DNA from: Methylocystis heyeri
Lineage (GTDB): Bacteria; Pseudomonadota; Alphaproteobacteria; Rhizobiales; Beijerinckiaceae
DNA length: 64,000 nt
Assembly: GCF_004802635.2 (NCBI RefSeq)
Contig: NZ_CP046052.1
Span: forward strand, 1,736,001-1,800,000
Direction of reading: 5' to 3'
Position numbers and translations under genes: made by a program. Each line of letters opens with the position of its first letter. Positions within the stretch are counted from its first letter, which is position 1. Of this stretch, positions 23,813 to 33,171 are shown piece by piece. The notes beneath the pieces were generated by a model, which was given only the letters and a program-made list of their open reading frames with translations, made no database searches and was not told the origin of the DNA.

Positions 23813-24973
23813 TCAGTCGAGCGTCTGTCGAAACCGGCTGATGGCGAGGGTCATGGCCGCGAGAGTGAAGAGCGCGAGAGCGCCGGTGTCCGTCGAAAGA
23901 TCTGAAAAGCCCGAACCTTTCAGCATTACGGATCGCACGATGCGCAGATAATGGGTCAGCGGCAGAATCGCGCCGATATCCTGCGCCCAATCCGGCATGC
24001 CGCGAAAGGGAAAGAGAAATCCCGAGAGCAGCATGCTCGGCAGGAAAAACATGAAGGACATTTGAAACGCCTGCATCTGGTTGCTGGCGATGGTTGAAAA
24101 TGTGTAACCGATCGAAAGATTGGCGACGATGAACAGGAGCGTCAGGGGAATGAGCGTCGCCAGCGAGCCCATGATCGGCACATGAAAGAACAGGGTGGCG
24201 ACGAGCAGGATGATCGTCATCTGAACGGCGCCCACCGCGACATAGGGCAATATCTTGCCGAGCATGATCTCCACGGGCCGCACCGGCATCGAAAGGAGAG
24301 TCTCCATGGTGCCGCGTTCGATTTCCTTCGTGACCGAGAGACTGGTGTAGATCAGCATGGTCATGGTCAATATGGTGCCGATCAGGCCCGGCACGATATT
24401 GCGCCGCGCTTCCGCGGCCGGGTTGTAACGCGCCTGCACCCGCAATTCGAACGGCGCCGCGCCCTGGGCGAGCCTTGCGAGGGGCCCGGTCAGCTCCCGG
24501 CTTAGCGCGCCCGCCATTGCGCCATTGGCGCCGGCGACGGCGCCCACCGTCGCCGTGGGGTCGGTGGCGTCGGCGATGAGCAGCACGGCGGGCCTGTCCC
24601 CATGCACGAGGCGACGGTCGAAGTCCGCGGGAATTTCTATGATGAACTGCACCTCGTTGGAACGGATCATGCGATCCGCGTCTTCTTCGCTTTTTGCTGC
24701 GCGCTTGATCGCGAAATAATCGGTCATGCGCAAGGCCGCCGCTACGCTGCGCGCGAGCGGTCCGTCGTCCTGGACCAGGAGCGCCGTCGGCAAATGCTTG
24801 GGATCGGTGTTGATCGCATAGCCGAACAGCATCAGCTGCATCAGCGGAATGAACACGATCATCGCCATGGTGCCGCGGTCCCGGCGCAGCTGGAGAAACT
24901 CCTTCAGAAAAACCGCATAGAGGCGCTGAAGCGCGGCGCGATAGCCGGTAAGCGGCGCTCCCGCCCCGCTCAT
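23813..24973 (-). CDS. ABC-2 type efflux permease (YbhR/YhhJ-like)
   Basis: 386 residues. One N-terminal helix (AMIVFIPLMQLMLFGYAI) is followed by a periplasmic domain of about 130 residues and five or six C-terminal helices, with the ABC-2 signature SVTKEIERGTMETLLSMPVRP. It forms the channel of an efflux system with the ATPase and HlyD-type genes upstream; all three overlap by four bases (ATGA), so they are one operon. Only one permease gene is present, so it would act as a homodimer. Substrate, probably a drug or hydrophobic compound, is unknown. Confidence 0.88.
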   Translation of the reverse strand: MSGAGAPLTGYRAALQRLYAVFLKEFLQLRRDRGTMAMIVFIPLMQLMLFGYAINTDPKHLPTALLVQDDGPLARSVAAALRMTDYFAIKRAAKSEEDADRMIRSNEVQFIIEIPADFDRRLVHGDRPAVLLIADATDPTATVGAVAGANGAMAGALSRELTGPLARLAQGAAPFELRVQARYNPAAEARRNIVPGLIGTILTMTMLIYTSLSVTKEIERGTMETLLSMPVRPVEIMLGKILPYVAVGAVQMTIILLVATLFFHVPIMGSLATLIPLTLLFIVANLSIGYTFSTIASNQMQAFQMSFMFFLPSMLLSGFLFPFRGMPDWAQDIGAILPLTHYLRIVRSVMLKGSGFSDLSTDTGALALFTLAAMTLAISRFRQTLD

Positions 24974-25905
24974 AGCGGCGCTCCCCCGGCGCGGATCATC
25001 AGATCGATGAACACGTCTTCGAGAGTCGCCTCGCCCGGCGTCCAGCGCTGCGGCGCCCCTGCGCCGAATTGTTGCGCAATATTGGCCAGCAGCGCGGCGT
25101 CGCGCCCAGAGACATGCAGCGCGGAGCCGAACAGGGCCGCCATTTCGACGCCGGGCGTTTTTTGCAGTTTCTGCGATAGCTCATCGAGCTGCGGCCCCGT
25201 GACGACATAGGTCGTCAGCCCCGCATCGGCGATGATCTCGCCGATCGTCCCGGTGACGAGCAGGCGTCCGCCGGCGATATAGGCGATCCTGTGGCAGCGT
25301 TCGGCCTCGTCCATATAATGGGTGGAGACCAGCACCGTCAGCCCGCGCGCGGCGAGGTGGTGGATCTCGTCCCAGAAATCGCGGCGCGCCTTGGGGTCGA
25401 CGCCGGCGGTAGGCTCGTCGAGCAGCAGCAGGGCGGGATCGGGCAGAGTGCAGGCTCCGAGCGCCAGGCGCTGTTTCCAGCCGCCCGAGAGTTCGGCGGC
25501 GAGCTGGCCTGCGCGATCAAGCAGGCCCAGCCGTTTCAGCGCGGCGGCCGCGGCGGCGACCGGATCGGCGAGTCCGTAGATGCGGGCGACGAACTCCAGA
25601 TTCTCGCGAATGGTGAGATCGGCGTAGAGCGAGAATTTCTGAGTCATATAGCCGACCCGCCGCTTGATCTCGTCCTGCTGGGTCAGGATGTCGTAGCCGA
25701 GGCACGAGCCGCGTCCGGCGTCGGGGGTCAAAAGCCCGCACAGCATGCGGATCGTCGTGGTCTTGCCGCTGCCGTTGGGGCCGAGGAAGCCATAGATCAT
25801 GCCGCGTTCGACGCGCATGGAAAGATTGTCGACGACCTTCCTGGTTCCAAAGACCTTGGTCAGCCCTTCGACCTCTATGACGACGTCTGGGGCGGGCGCG
25901 CTCAT
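24970..25905 (-). CDS. ABC efflux ATPase
   Basis: 311 residues. Walker A is GPNGSGKTTTIR, the signature is AELSGGWKQRLALG, and Walker B is LLLLDEPTAGVDPKARRDFWDE; the H-loop is VSTHYMDEAERC. The signature SGGWKQR and the C-terminal extension fit the YbhF/CcmA-like drug-efflux ATPases. It powers the ABC-2 permease encoded next. It overlaps both neighbours by ATGA and is translated in a chain HlyD, ATPase, permease. Confidence 0.92.
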   Translation of the reverse strand: MSAPAPDVVIEVEGLTKVFGTRKVVDNLSMRVERGMIYGFLGPNGSGKTTTIRMLCGLLTPDAGRGSCLGYDILTQQDEIKRRVGYMTQKFSLYADLTIRENLEFVARIYGLADPVAAAAAALKRLGLLDRAGQLAAELSGGWKQRLALGACTLPDPALLLLDEPTAGVDPKARRDFWDEIHHLAARGLTVLVSTHYMDEAERCHRIAYIAGGRLLVTGTIGEIIADAGLTTYVVTGPQLDELSQKLQKTPGVEMAALFGSALHVSGRDAALLANIAQQFGAGAPQRWTPGEATLEDVFIDLMIRAGGAPL

Positions 25906-26876
25906 TTCGCCGCCTGCGCCAGGGGATAGATGCGCAAAGGCAGGCCGAGCGGCAGCTCGGTCGCTGCGCCCTCCATGCGCGCCTCGATCTTGAACACCAG
26001 CTTCTGCCGTTCGTCGTCGCTGAAGATCACAGGCGGGGTGAATTCTTCGCGCCCGGATATATAGAAAATTTTGGCGTACAGATTGTCGGCGCAGCCGTCG
26101 CAGGCCACGCGCACGCGCCCGCCGAGCCTGAACCGGGCGAGGCGCGCCTGCGGCGCATAAAAGCGCGCCTTACGGTTTTCCGGCGGAAGCAGGCTCAACA
26201 CCGGCTGGCCGGCCGTCACCGTCTCCCCGCGCCTGAAAAACACCTCCTGCACCACGCCCGCCGCCGGCGCATGGACCCTTTGGCGCTCGATGCGGATTTT
26301 GATCTGATTGAGCGCGGAGCCGGCCTGCTGCATCGCGGCCTCGGCGGCCCTGATCTCCTGGGTGCGGCCGGTGAGCAAGGCGGCGTCGACCTGGCGCTCT
26401 GCCTCCTTGAGGTTGGCCTCGTCGCGCGAGAGCGCCATCTGGGCGTTGTCCAAGGTGGCCTTGGAGACGTCCTTTTGCGCATAGAGGATCTTCTGGCGTT
26501 CGAAATTCTGCTGCGAGAGAAGCAGCTCGGCTTTTCTGCGCTCGACCGTCGCCTCCAGCACCGCGACCTGCTGCGGCCGGTTGAGCGCGGCCTGGAGATT
26601 TTCGAGCTGGGCCCGCATCTGCGAGATGCGGTCGGCGGCCTCGCGCCGCTGGGCCTCCAGCAGCGGGGTTTCCATCTCAAAGAGGAGAGCCCCGGCAGCA
26701 ACCTGATCGCCGGACTCGACCGAGAGGGCGCCGAGCCGCTCGCCCTCGATGGGGCCGATGTAAAGCAGATCGCCCTCGACATAGCCGAGATAGGCGCCGT
26801 CCTCGGGGCGGGCGCCGCCGAAGACGAACCACAGGATCGCAAGACCGAGGACAACCGCGGCGGCGGCGCGCTTCAT
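25902..26876 (-). CDS. HlyD-family membrane fusion protein
   Basis: 324 residues from the ATG at 26876. One N-terminal helix (AAAVVLGLAILWFVFGG) anchors it; then comes a split lipoyl domain (GYVEGDLLYIGPIEGERL and VHAPAAGVVQEVFFRRGE) around a long helical hairpin of about 120 residues (ISQMRAQLENLQAALNRPQQ onward). It bridges the inner membrane ABC pump to an outer membrane channel, as YbhG does. It is the first gene of the efflux operon. No TolC-like gene is in the window. Confidence 0.88.
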   Translation of the reverse strand: MKRAAAAVVLGLAILWFVFGGARPEDGAYLGYVEGDLLYIGPIEGERLGALSVESGDQVAAGALLFEMETPLLEAQRREAADRISQMRAQLENLQAALNRPQQVAVLEATVERRKAELLLSQQNFERQKILYAQKDVSKATLDNAQMALSRDEANLKEAERQVDAALLTGRTQEIRAAEAAMQQAGSALNQIKIRIERQRVHAPAAGVVQEVFFRRGETVTAGQPVLSLLPPENRKARFYAPQARLARFRLGGRVRVACDGCADNLYAKIFYISGREEFTPPVIFSDDERQKLVFKIEARMEGAATELPLGLPLRIYPLAQAAK

Positions 26877-27093
26877 GGCGTTCGCTCCCTCGCGACGGCC
26901 CGCAAGGCCTCCGCCAGCCCGGTAATAAAGGCGAATCGGCGGCCGCGCTATCGGCGCCCGTCTTTTCAGCGCAGCGCCCGCCCCCGGTTTTGGCGCAGGC
27001 GGCAAAAAAGGGCTATGTTCCGGCGCAAAGAGGCCGGAAAAGGTCGGCGCCGCCGCCGTCCGGTCCGCTCAACGCCGCCAAGAGGGAGAAATC

Positions 27094-28773
27094 ATGGGCT
27101 CTGAGATCACGGAACTGCCGCCGCGCGAGGGAATGGATTACGATGTGGTCATCGTCGGGGCGGGACCCTCTGGCCTCGCGGCCGCGATTCGCCTAAAACA
27201 GATTTCTCCCGATCTTTCCGTCGTCGTGATCGAAAAAGGCTCCGAGCCCGGCGCGCATATTCTTTCCGGCGCGGTGATCGACCCTGTGGGCCTCGACCGC
27301 CTGCTGCCCGACTGGCGCAACAATGACGCCTGCCCGCTGAAAACGCAGGTGCACGAAGACAATTTCTTTGTCTTCACCGAGACCGGCGCGATCCGCCTGC
27401 CCAATTTCCTTATGCCGAAGCTGATGAACAACCACGGCAATTTCGTGGGCTCGCTCGGCAATGTGGTGCGCTTCCTCGCCAGCGAGGCGGAAAACCTCGG
27501 GGTCGAAATCTACCCGGGCTTCGCCGGCGCCGAAATCCTCTACGGCGACAGCGGGGAAGTGCTGGGCGTCGCGACCGGCGACATGGGCATCGCCAAGGAC
27601 GGCCATATCAAGGACAGTTTTACCCGCGGCATGGAGCTGCGCGGCAAATACACGATCTTCGCCGAGGGCGCGCGCGGCTCGCTGACCAAGCAGATCCTCG
27701 CCAAATATGATCTCTGCGCCAAATCCGAGCCGCAGAAATTCGGCATCGGCTTCAAGGAGCTGTGGCGCATCCCCAAGGACAAGCACAAGGCGGGCCTGGT
27801 GCAGCACAGCTTCGGCTGGCCGCTCGATCCCGACACCGGCGGCGGCTCCTTCCTCTACCACTTCGACGAGGATCTGGTTTCGATCGGCTTCGTCGTCCAT
27901 CTCAACTATTCCAATCCCACCCTTTCTCCCTTCGACGAATTCCAGCGCTTCAAGGCCCATCCCAAGGTCGCGGCGATGCTGGAGGGCGGCGAACGCCTTT
28001 CCTACGGCGCCCGCGCGCTGACCGAAGGCGGCTGGCAGAGCGTGCCGAAGCTCGCCTTCCCCGGCGGCGCGCTGGTCGGCTGCACGGCGGGCTTCATGAA
28101 CGTCCCGCGCATCAAGGGCTCGCACAACGCCATCCTCTCCGGCGTCTTCGCCGCCGAAGCCGCGGCCAAAGCGCTCGCGGACGGGCGCGCCCATGACGAG
28201 CTGACCGATTATGACGCTGGCTGGAGGAATTCCGAGATCGGGCGCGACCTCAAGCCGGTGCGCAACGTCAAGCCGCTGTGGTCGACCTATGGCACCTATA
28301 TCGGCGCGCCGCTCGGCGGGCTCGACATGTGGACCAACGAACTGTTCGGCTTTTCCTTCTTCGGCACGCTGGCGCACGGCAAGCCCGACTACGCCGCGCT
28401 GAAGCCGCTCGCAGAGATCACGCCGAAGGTCTATCAAAAGCTCTCGGCAAAGACGGTGTTCGACAAGCTGTCGTCGGTCTTCGTCTCAAACACGAACCAC
28501 GAAGAAGACCAGCCGGCGCATCTCAAGCTCACCGACCCGACCATTCCGATCGCCCAGAACCTGCCGCGCTACGGCGAGCCGGCGCGGCTCTATTGCCCGG
28601 CGGGAGTCTATGAGGTGGTCTATGGCGACGAAGCCGCCAAGGCCGATCCCCGCTTCGTCATCAATGCGCAGAACTGCGTCCACTGCAAAACCTGCGACAT
28701 CAAGGACCCGGCGCAGAACATCACCTGGGTTCCGCCCGAAGGCGGCGGCGGCCCCAATTATCCCAACATGTAA
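27094..28773 (+). CDS. electron transfer flavoprotein-ubiquinone oxidoreductase
   Basis: 559 residues, full length for ETF-QO. It starts at the ATG at 27094 after GGGAGAA. The FAD-binding motif is DVVIVGAGPSGLAAAIRL (residues 12-29), the middle holds the quinone-binding and membrane-surface region, and the C-terminus carries the 4Fe-4S ligands (LYCPAGVYEV, NAQNCVHCKTCDIKDP). It passes electrons from ETF, reduced by acyl-CoA and other dehydrogenases, to ubiquinone at the inner membrane. It stands alone with its own terminator. Confidence 0.95.
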   Translation: MGSEITELPPREGMDYDVVIVGAGPSGLAAAIRLKQISPDLSVVVIEKGSEPGAHILSGAVIDPVGLDRLLPDWRNNDACPLKTQVHEDNFFVFTETGAIRLPNFLMPKLMNNHGNFVGSLGNVVRFLASEAENLGVEIYPGFAGAEILYGDSGEVLGVATGDMGIAKDGHIKDSFTRGMELRGKYTIFAEGARGSLTKQILAKYDLCAKSEPQKFGIGFKELWRIPKDKHKAGLVQHSFGWPLDPDTGGGSFLYHFDEDLVSIGFVVHLNYSNPTLSPFDEFQRFKAHPKVAAMLEGGERLSYGARALTEGGWQSVPKLAFPGGALVGCTAGFMNVPRIKGSHNAILSGVFAAEAAAKALADGRAHDELTDYDAGWRNSEIGRDLKPVRNVKPLWSTYGTYIGAPLGGLDMWTNELFGFSFFGTLAHGKPDYAALKPLAEITPKVYQKLSAKTVFDKLSSVFVSNTNHEEDQPAHLKLTDPTIPIAQNLPRYGEPARLYCPAGVYEVVYGDEAAKADPRFVINAQNCVHCKTCDIKDPAQNITWVPPEGGGGPNYPNM

Positions 28774-28787
28774 CGCTGCGAGACTTT

Positions 28788-28820
28788 GCGCCCCGGCACT
28801 TCCGGGGCGCGAATGTTTTT
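28788..28820 (+). terminator. intrinsic terminator of the ETF-QO gene
   Basis: GCGCCCCGG (28788-28796) pairs perfectly with CCGGGGCGC (28802-28810) over a CACTT loop, followed by GAATGTTTTT. It begins 15 bases after the stop codon. This is the clearest Rho-independent terminator in the window. Confidence 0.85.
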
Positions 28821-28856
28821 GGGTAGGCCAAGGGGCGGCGGGCGGCGGGTTTTATT

Positions 28857-28960
28857 AGAGCACGTTCCCAAAAAGTGCGAAGCGATTTTTTGGAAAAGAA
28901 CATGCTCCGTCAATGAGATTTGGAGCGCGTTCGACTTTGTTTAAACCAAACGCGCTCTAG
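28857..28960. repeat. dispersed repeat, family B copy 2
   Basis: AGAGCACGTTCCCAAAAAGT at the left, GAACATGCTCCGTCAATGAG in the middle and GGAGCGCGTTCGACT near the right; the end CGCGCTCTAG closes a second inverted pair with GGAGCGCGTT. It matches 6179-6260 (inverted) and 34702-34785. It separates the ETF-QO terminator from the end of the beta-helix gene. Confidence 0.8.
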
Positions 28961-28990
28961 CCGCCTGCGCCGGACGAACCGGCGCTTACT

Positions 28991-29845
28991 TTAATTATTG
29001 CCGACCGTCGTCAGGGACCCGACGTTGCCCGCATTGCCGTTGACGGTATTGTCCTGATAGGTCTGCACAATTGCGGAGCCAGAGATATTATAGCCCGTGT
29101 TGTTCCAGGTGATGATCGAGCGGCGCAGCGCCGCGAGCGCTCCCGGCCCCGACACGGAGAGCCCCGTGCCGTTGCCGGAGAAGATCGTGTCCGAAACCAT
29201 CGCCTGAAACGACTCGCCATAGGCTATGATCGCGATTTGTAATCCTATGCCGTTGTTGAAGAGTTTGACGTTGCTGATGTTGCCCTGAAGCACGTTGGGG
29301 AAGCTGTTCATGGTTATGCCGGCGACGCCATTGTTCTGGATTACCGTGTCGGAAATTAAATATTTAACGGCGTTGAAGTTTCCGGTGAAGTTTATGCCAT
29401 ATTGCGTAAAGTTCTGGATGAAGCAGTTCTTTATGGTCAGACTGCCGACAGTATAGGCATTGACGCCGCCATAGGCTCCGCCGACGCCGTCGATGCTGAG
29501 GCCCCGCAGCGTGACATTGGCTTGCGGCGCATTGATTGCGATCGCGATCTGCCCCGAAGCGGCTCCCGTTCCCGCCGTACCCACGCCGTCGTTGATGACG
29601 GAAACCGATTTGGTGATCGTCAGCGGGCCGTAGGAGGCGGAATCGTGAATCAGAATATCCCCGCCATCGGGGCCGAGCGCATTGTCGTGAGCATATTGGA
29701 AGTGCCGACAGGGCGCGGTCAGGCTGCCGCAGCCCGGGGCGTCGGCGCCAGAGCCGCTGACCCAGACCGCGATGGAGCCCGAGGCTCTGGCCGTACCGTT
29801 GAGCGGGACAACGATCAAGGCGGCGACAAAGTAATTCTTCAGCAT
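28991..29845 (-). CDS. secreted right-handed beta-helix protein
   Basis: 284 residues; ATG 29845 begins a signal peptide (YFVAALIVVPLNGTARA). The mature protein has a short cysteine pair (GCGSLTAPCRHFQ) and then repeating hydrophobic rungs rich in Asn, Gly, Ile and Val (VTLRGLSIDGVGG, LTIKNCFIQNFTQ, VLQGNISNVKLFNNG), typical of parallel beta-helices of the pectate-lyase-like superfamily. The start pattern (GSGADAPGCGSLTAPC) is like secreted polymorphic or adhesion proteins. No catalytic motif is visible, so binding rather than lysis is likely. It is a single gene in an AT-richer patch. Confidence 0.7.
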   Translation of the reverse strand: MLKNYFVAALIVVPLNGTARASGSIAVWVSGSGADAPGCGSLTAPCRHFQYAHDNALGPDGGDILIHDSASYGPLTITKSVSVINDGVGTAGTGAASGQIAIAINAPQANVTLRGLSIDGVGGAYGGVNAYTVGSLTIKNCFIQNFTQYGINFTGNFNAVKYLISDTVIQNNGVAGITMNSFPNVLQGNISNVKLFNNGIGLQIAIIAYGESFQAMVSDTIFSGNGTGLSVSGPGALAALRRSIITWNNTGYNISGSAIVQTYQDNTVNGNAGNVGSLTTVGNN

Positions 29846-30039
29846 GTCAATTACCTCGAAGAGGCTGCGCAGAAAAAGCCGCATTACACGAACCTAACCC
29901 GAGTCGGAGCTTTTGTCCTATATCTTTATATGTCTGAACAGGATTTCGCGTGGATGCCCGCCTCGCGAGCGCAGATGAAGTCCTGCTCCCGCGCTTCGAG
30001 AAGCTTGCTCCCCCTGCCCGGCGGGATTAGCCTCGCATC

Positions 30040-31860
30040 ATGTTCGAAGCAAAATTCCAGACCTTCGCCGACGCCAGCCATAGCGACGCCAGCGAGCCCC
30101 GCCTCAAATCTCTTCGCGCCAAATTCGCCGAAGAAAACCTCGACGGTTTTCTGGTCCCGCGCGCCGACGAGCACCAGAACGAATATGTCGCGCCCTGCGC
30201 CGAGCGCCTGGCCTGGCTGACCGGCTTTTCCGGTTCGGCGGGTTTCGCCGTCGTTCTGCAGGATGAGGCGGCGATCTTCGTCGACGGGCGCTATGTCCTG
30301 CAAGTGCGCGGCGAGATCGACGACAAGCTCTTTGCGCCGCTGGATATCGCGGAAATCCAGCCGGCGCGCTGGCTGGCCGAACACGCCGCCAAGGGCGCAC
30401 GGATCGGCTACGATCCTCTGGTTCACACCTGCGCCCAGATCGAGCGTTTCACCAAAGCGCTGGAGGGCAAGGACGTTGCGCTGGTCGCCGTGGAACGCAA
30501 TCCGATCGACGCGGTCTGGGACGATAGGCCGCCTGCGCCGCAGGGACAGATTTCGGTCTATCCCGCGCGCCACGCCGGCGCCAGCGTCAAATCCAAGCTC
30601 GCGCTGATCCGCAAGAAAATGGAAGGCGTCGACGCGCTGCTGCTTTCCGATCCGCATTCGCTGGCCTGGGCTTTCAACATTCGCGGCGCCGATGTGGCCC
30701 ATACGCCGATTGCGCTGGCCTTCGCGCTCCTGCCCGCGGACGGAACCCCGACGCTCTATGCAGATGAGGCGAAGCTTTCCCACAAAGTGAAAGCGGCGCT
30801 GGAGAAATTCTTGAGCGTTGCGCCGCCTCAGCATTTGGCTGAAGATTTGCGCGAAGCGGGCGCCAGGGGCGAGACCATATTGTTCGATAGCGCGACCGCG
30901 CCGGCGAAGCTGGTCGAAGCCCTGCGCGCAGCGGGCGGGAAAGCCAAGCTCGCCGACGATCCGATAGCGCTGCCCAAGGCGATCAAGAATGAGGCCGAGC
31001 TCGCCGGCATGCGCGAAGCGCATATTCGCGACGGCGCGGCTCTGACGCGATTCCTCGCCTGGTTCGAGGAGGAAGCGCTCAAAGGCAAGCTCACGGAAAT
31101 TTCCGCAGCCGAGGCGCTCGAGACTTTCCGGCGCGAAGGCGGGGAGCTGCGTGACATTTCCTTTCCCACCATTTCCGCCTTCGGGCCTCACGCCGCGATC
31201 CCGCATTACCGGGTCAGCGAGAGCAGCAATCTAAAGATCGGGCGCGGGGTCTATCTGGTCGATTCCGGCGCGCAATATCTCGACGGCACCACCGACGTCA
31301 CCCGGACTGTCGTCGTCGGCCGCGCCTCGAAACAATTGCGCGATCATTTCACCCGCGTTCTCAAGGGGCATATCGCCATCGCGCGCGCAGTGTTTCCAAA
31401 GGGCGTCTCCGGCTCGCAATTGGATGCTTTCGCGCGGCGCCATCTGTGGGAGGCGGGCCTCGATTTCGACCATGGCGTCGGCCATGGCGTCGGCGTCTAT
31501 CTCTCGGTGCATGAGGGGCCGCAGCGCATCAGCAAATTCGGCTCTACGTCGCTGGAGCCGGGCATGATCCTCTCCAACGAGCCCGGCTATTATCGCGCGG
31601 GCGAATATGGCATTCGGCTCGAGAATCTCGTCGTCGTCGAACCGCGCGAGATAAAGGGCGGCGAGCGCGAGATGCGCGGCTTCGAAACCATCACGCTCGC
31701 GCCCTTCGATCTCAACTGCATCGAGCCATCGCTGCTGACGGAGGAAGAAGCCGCCTGGCTAGACGCCTATCACGCGAACGTGCGCAAGACGCTGTCGCCG
31801 CTGATCGACGCCAAGACGCGACGCTGGCTGAGGAATGCGACGAGAAAGGTGTGGGAATAA
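30040..31860 (+). CDS. Xaa-Pro aminopeptidase (M24B)
   Basis: 606 residues, the length of the long bacterial and eukaryotic APP type with three domains: two creatinase-like N-terminal domains (residues 1-310) and the pita-bread catalytic domain (about 320-540). Metal ligands are visible in VYLVDSGAQYLDGTTDVTRT (two aspartates), GHGVGVYLSVHEGP (histidine), LSNEPGYY and the final glutamate of GIRLENLVVV. It removes N-terminal residues before proline in the cytoplasm with two metal ions, usually Mn. Standing alone between a beta-helix gene and a family A repeat. Confidence 0.92.
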   Translation: MFEAKFQTFADASHSDASEPRLKSLRAKFAEENLDGFLVPRADEHQNEYVAPCAERLAWLTGFSGSAGFAVVLQDEAAIFVDGRYVLQVRGEIDDKLFAPLDIAEIQPARWLAEHAAKGARIGYDPLVHTCAQIERFTKALEGKDVALVAVERNPIDAVWDDRPPAPQGQISVYPARHAGASVKSKLALIRKKMEGVDALLLSDPHSLAWAFNIRGADVAHTPIALAFALLPADGTPTLYADEAKLSHKVKAALEKFLSVAPPQHLAEDLREAGARGETILFDSATAPAKLVEALRAAGGKAKLADDPIALPKAIKNEAELAGMREAHIRDGAALTRFLAWFEEEALKGKLTEISAAEALETFRREGGELRDISFPTISAFGPHAAIPHYRVSESSNLKIGRGVYLVDSGAQYLDGTTDVTRTVVVGRASKQLRDHFTRVLKGHIAIARAVFPKGVSGSQLDAFARRHLWEAGLDFDHGVGHGVGVYLSVHEGPQRISKFGSTSLEPGMILSNEPGYYRAGEYGIRLENLVVVEPREIKGGEREMRGFETITLAPFDLNCIEPSLLTEEEAAWLDAYHANVRKTLSPLIDAKTRRWLRNATRKVWE

Positions 31861-31880
31861 AGGCTCCGCCTGATCAATTG

Positions 31881-31956
31881 GCGGCATCGCAAGCGAAGCG
31901 ATCCAGGCCCGAGCGCCCCTTCTGGATCGCCGCGTCGCTGCGCTCCTCGCGATGAC
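31881..31956. repeat. dispersed palindromic repeat, family A copy 3
   Basis: GCGGCATCGCAAGCGAAGCG and GATCCAG on the left mirror CTGGATCGCC and GCTCCTCGCGATGAC on the right. Related to the copies at 1765-1860 and 2699-2790. It fills the gap between the aminopeptidase and the isomerase gene and can form a long cruciform or RNA hairpin. Confidence 0.75.
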
Positions 31957-31988
31957 CATACAATTCAATCAGAAAGAAACGGTGTGAA

Positions 31989-32582
31989 GTGACCAGCATC
32001 GACTTCTGGTATGAATTCGCCAGCACCTATTCCTACCCTGCGGCGATGCGGGTTGAGGCTCTGGCGGCGGCGCGCGGAGTTGCGGTGACGTGGCGGCCGT
32101 TTTTGCTGGGGCCGATCTTTGTGGCGCAGGGCTGGCGCGACTCGCCCTTCAACATCTACCCCGCCAAGGGCCGCTACATGTGGCGCGACATGGAGCGCAT
32201 TTGCGCTTCAATGGGCTTGCCGCTGGTCCGGCCGGATCCCTTTCCGCAGCATAGCCTGCTCACCGCGCGCATCGCATTGGTTCTCGGCGACGATGAGAGG
32301 CCGGCGTTTTCGCGCAAGGTCTACCGCGCCGAATTCGGCGAAGGCCGGCCGATCGCCGAGCCCGCCACGCTCGCGCCGATCCTCGATGGGCTGGGCCTCG
32401 ACGCCGACGATGTTCTCGTCCGCGCGCAGAACCCCGACAATAAAGAACGCCTGAAGCTCCAAAGCGCACGCGCGATCGAGATCGGCCTGCCCGGCGCGCC
32501 CTGCCTCGTCACTGTCGATGGCGAGGTATTCTGGGGCAATGACCGGCTCGAAGACGGGCTGGATTGGGCCCTGCGCCGATAA
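31989..32582 (+). CDS. DsbA-like 2-hydroxychromene-2-carboxylate isomerase family protein
   Basis: 197 residues, GTG start at 31989; no ATG fits the N-terminus. The DsbA-like fold begins IDFWYEFASTYSYPAAMR with a serine in the position of the kappa-class GST catalytic serine, and no CxxC is present. WRPFLLGPIFVAQGW and the C-terminal GLPGAPCLVTVDGEVFWGNDRL (two short blocks) match the HCCA isomerase/GST-kappa family. Members use glutathione in aromatic catabolism or detoxification. No aromatic pathway genes are near, so the substrate is open. Confidence 0.85.
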   Translation: MTSIDFWYEFASTYSYPAAMRVEALAAARGVAVTWRPFLLGPIFVAQGWRDSPFNIYPAKGRYMWRDMERICASMGLPLVRPDPFPQHSLLTARIALVLGDDERPAFSRKVYRAEFGEGRPIAEPATLAPILDGLGLDADDVLVRAQNPDNKERLKLQSARAIEIGLPGAPCLVTVDGEVFWGNDRLEDGLDWALRR

Positions 32583-32600
32583 CCCCTCCTCCGCATAAGG

Positions 32601-32620
32601 CCCGCCGCTATTGCGGCGGG
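32601..32620. terminator. stem-loop between convergent genes
   Basis: CCCGCCGC (32601-32608), loop TATT, GCGGCGGG (32613-32620). It overlaps the stop codon of the haemoglobin gene and follows the isomerase by 18 bases, fitting a shared terminator for convergent genes. No T tract is present. Confidence 0.5.
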
Positions 32621-33036
32621 GTGCGGGAAGGCTTGCCGTCGGCGCCGGTGAAGGGAAACAGGCCCGACTGAAAACATTGAGTCATGTGCGAGGCCTTGGC
32701 GATCGCCTGGTCGCCCTGGGCCTTGGGCATGGTTTCCCGAACGCTTTCGGTGAAAAGCTGCAGCCAGCGGGCGAAATGCTCCGGCTCGACCGGAAGATTG
32801 ACATGTACGCCGAAAGGATGGCCGTCGTAGCGCTCGGTGCGGAGCAAGGACTTCGACCAGAAGTTGGCGACGATGTCGCGGTGTTTTTCGAGGTCGTGGA
32901 TCGTATCGGCGAAGATCGGGCCGAGCAGGGGATCGGCCGCTCCTTTTTCGTAAAAGACCCTCACGCATTCCTTTATCGCGTCTTCCACCGCGGCGCATTC
33001 GGCCGCGTCTTCCACCGGCGGAAACTCAAATTGCAT
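32608..33036 (-). CDS. group III truncated haemoglobin
   Basis: 142 residues from the ATG at 33036 with AGGAGG just upstream. The 2-on-2 globin core is clear: FYEKGAADPLLGPIFAD, then DIVANFWSKSLLRTERYDG and HPFGVHVNLPVEPEHFARW, in which the histidine of PEHFARW is the proximal haem ligand. The pattern matches group III (TrHb3). Family members bind oxygen and nitric oxide; NO detoxification or peroxidase roles have been proposed. A perfect dyad at 33107-33126, 71 bases upstream, may be its operator. Confidence 0.88.
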   Translation of the reverse strand: MQFEFPPVEDAAECAAVEDAIKECVRVFYEKGAADPLLGPIFADTIHDLEKHRDIVANFWSKSLLRTERYDGHPFGVHVNLPVEPEHFARWLQLFTESVRETMPKAQGDQAIAKASHMTQCFQSGLFPFTGADGKPSRTPPQ

Positions 33037-33106
33037 TCTATCCTCCTGCGCGCGATTGCGCTCCCCGACAAGCAAATCCTGCGCCGCGGAAAACACCCTT
33101 ATTTTT

Positions 33107-33126
33107 CAATGAGATTTGTCTCATTG
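33107..33126 (-). promoter_or_regulatory. perfect dyad upstream of the truncated haemoglobin
   Basis: CAATGAGA-TTTG-TCTCATTG, 8-bp perfect arms. It is about 71-90 bases upstream of the haemoglobin start and 46 bases from the Mo-box. It is not the FNR/NnrR motif (TTGAT-N4-ATCAA); a Rrf2-type regulator (NsrR/RirA class) is conceivable. Confidence 0.5.
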
Positions 33127-33171
33127 TTCGACGCATTGTCGTTTTCTTTACAGCTTTGGCCGGCCGGCTCA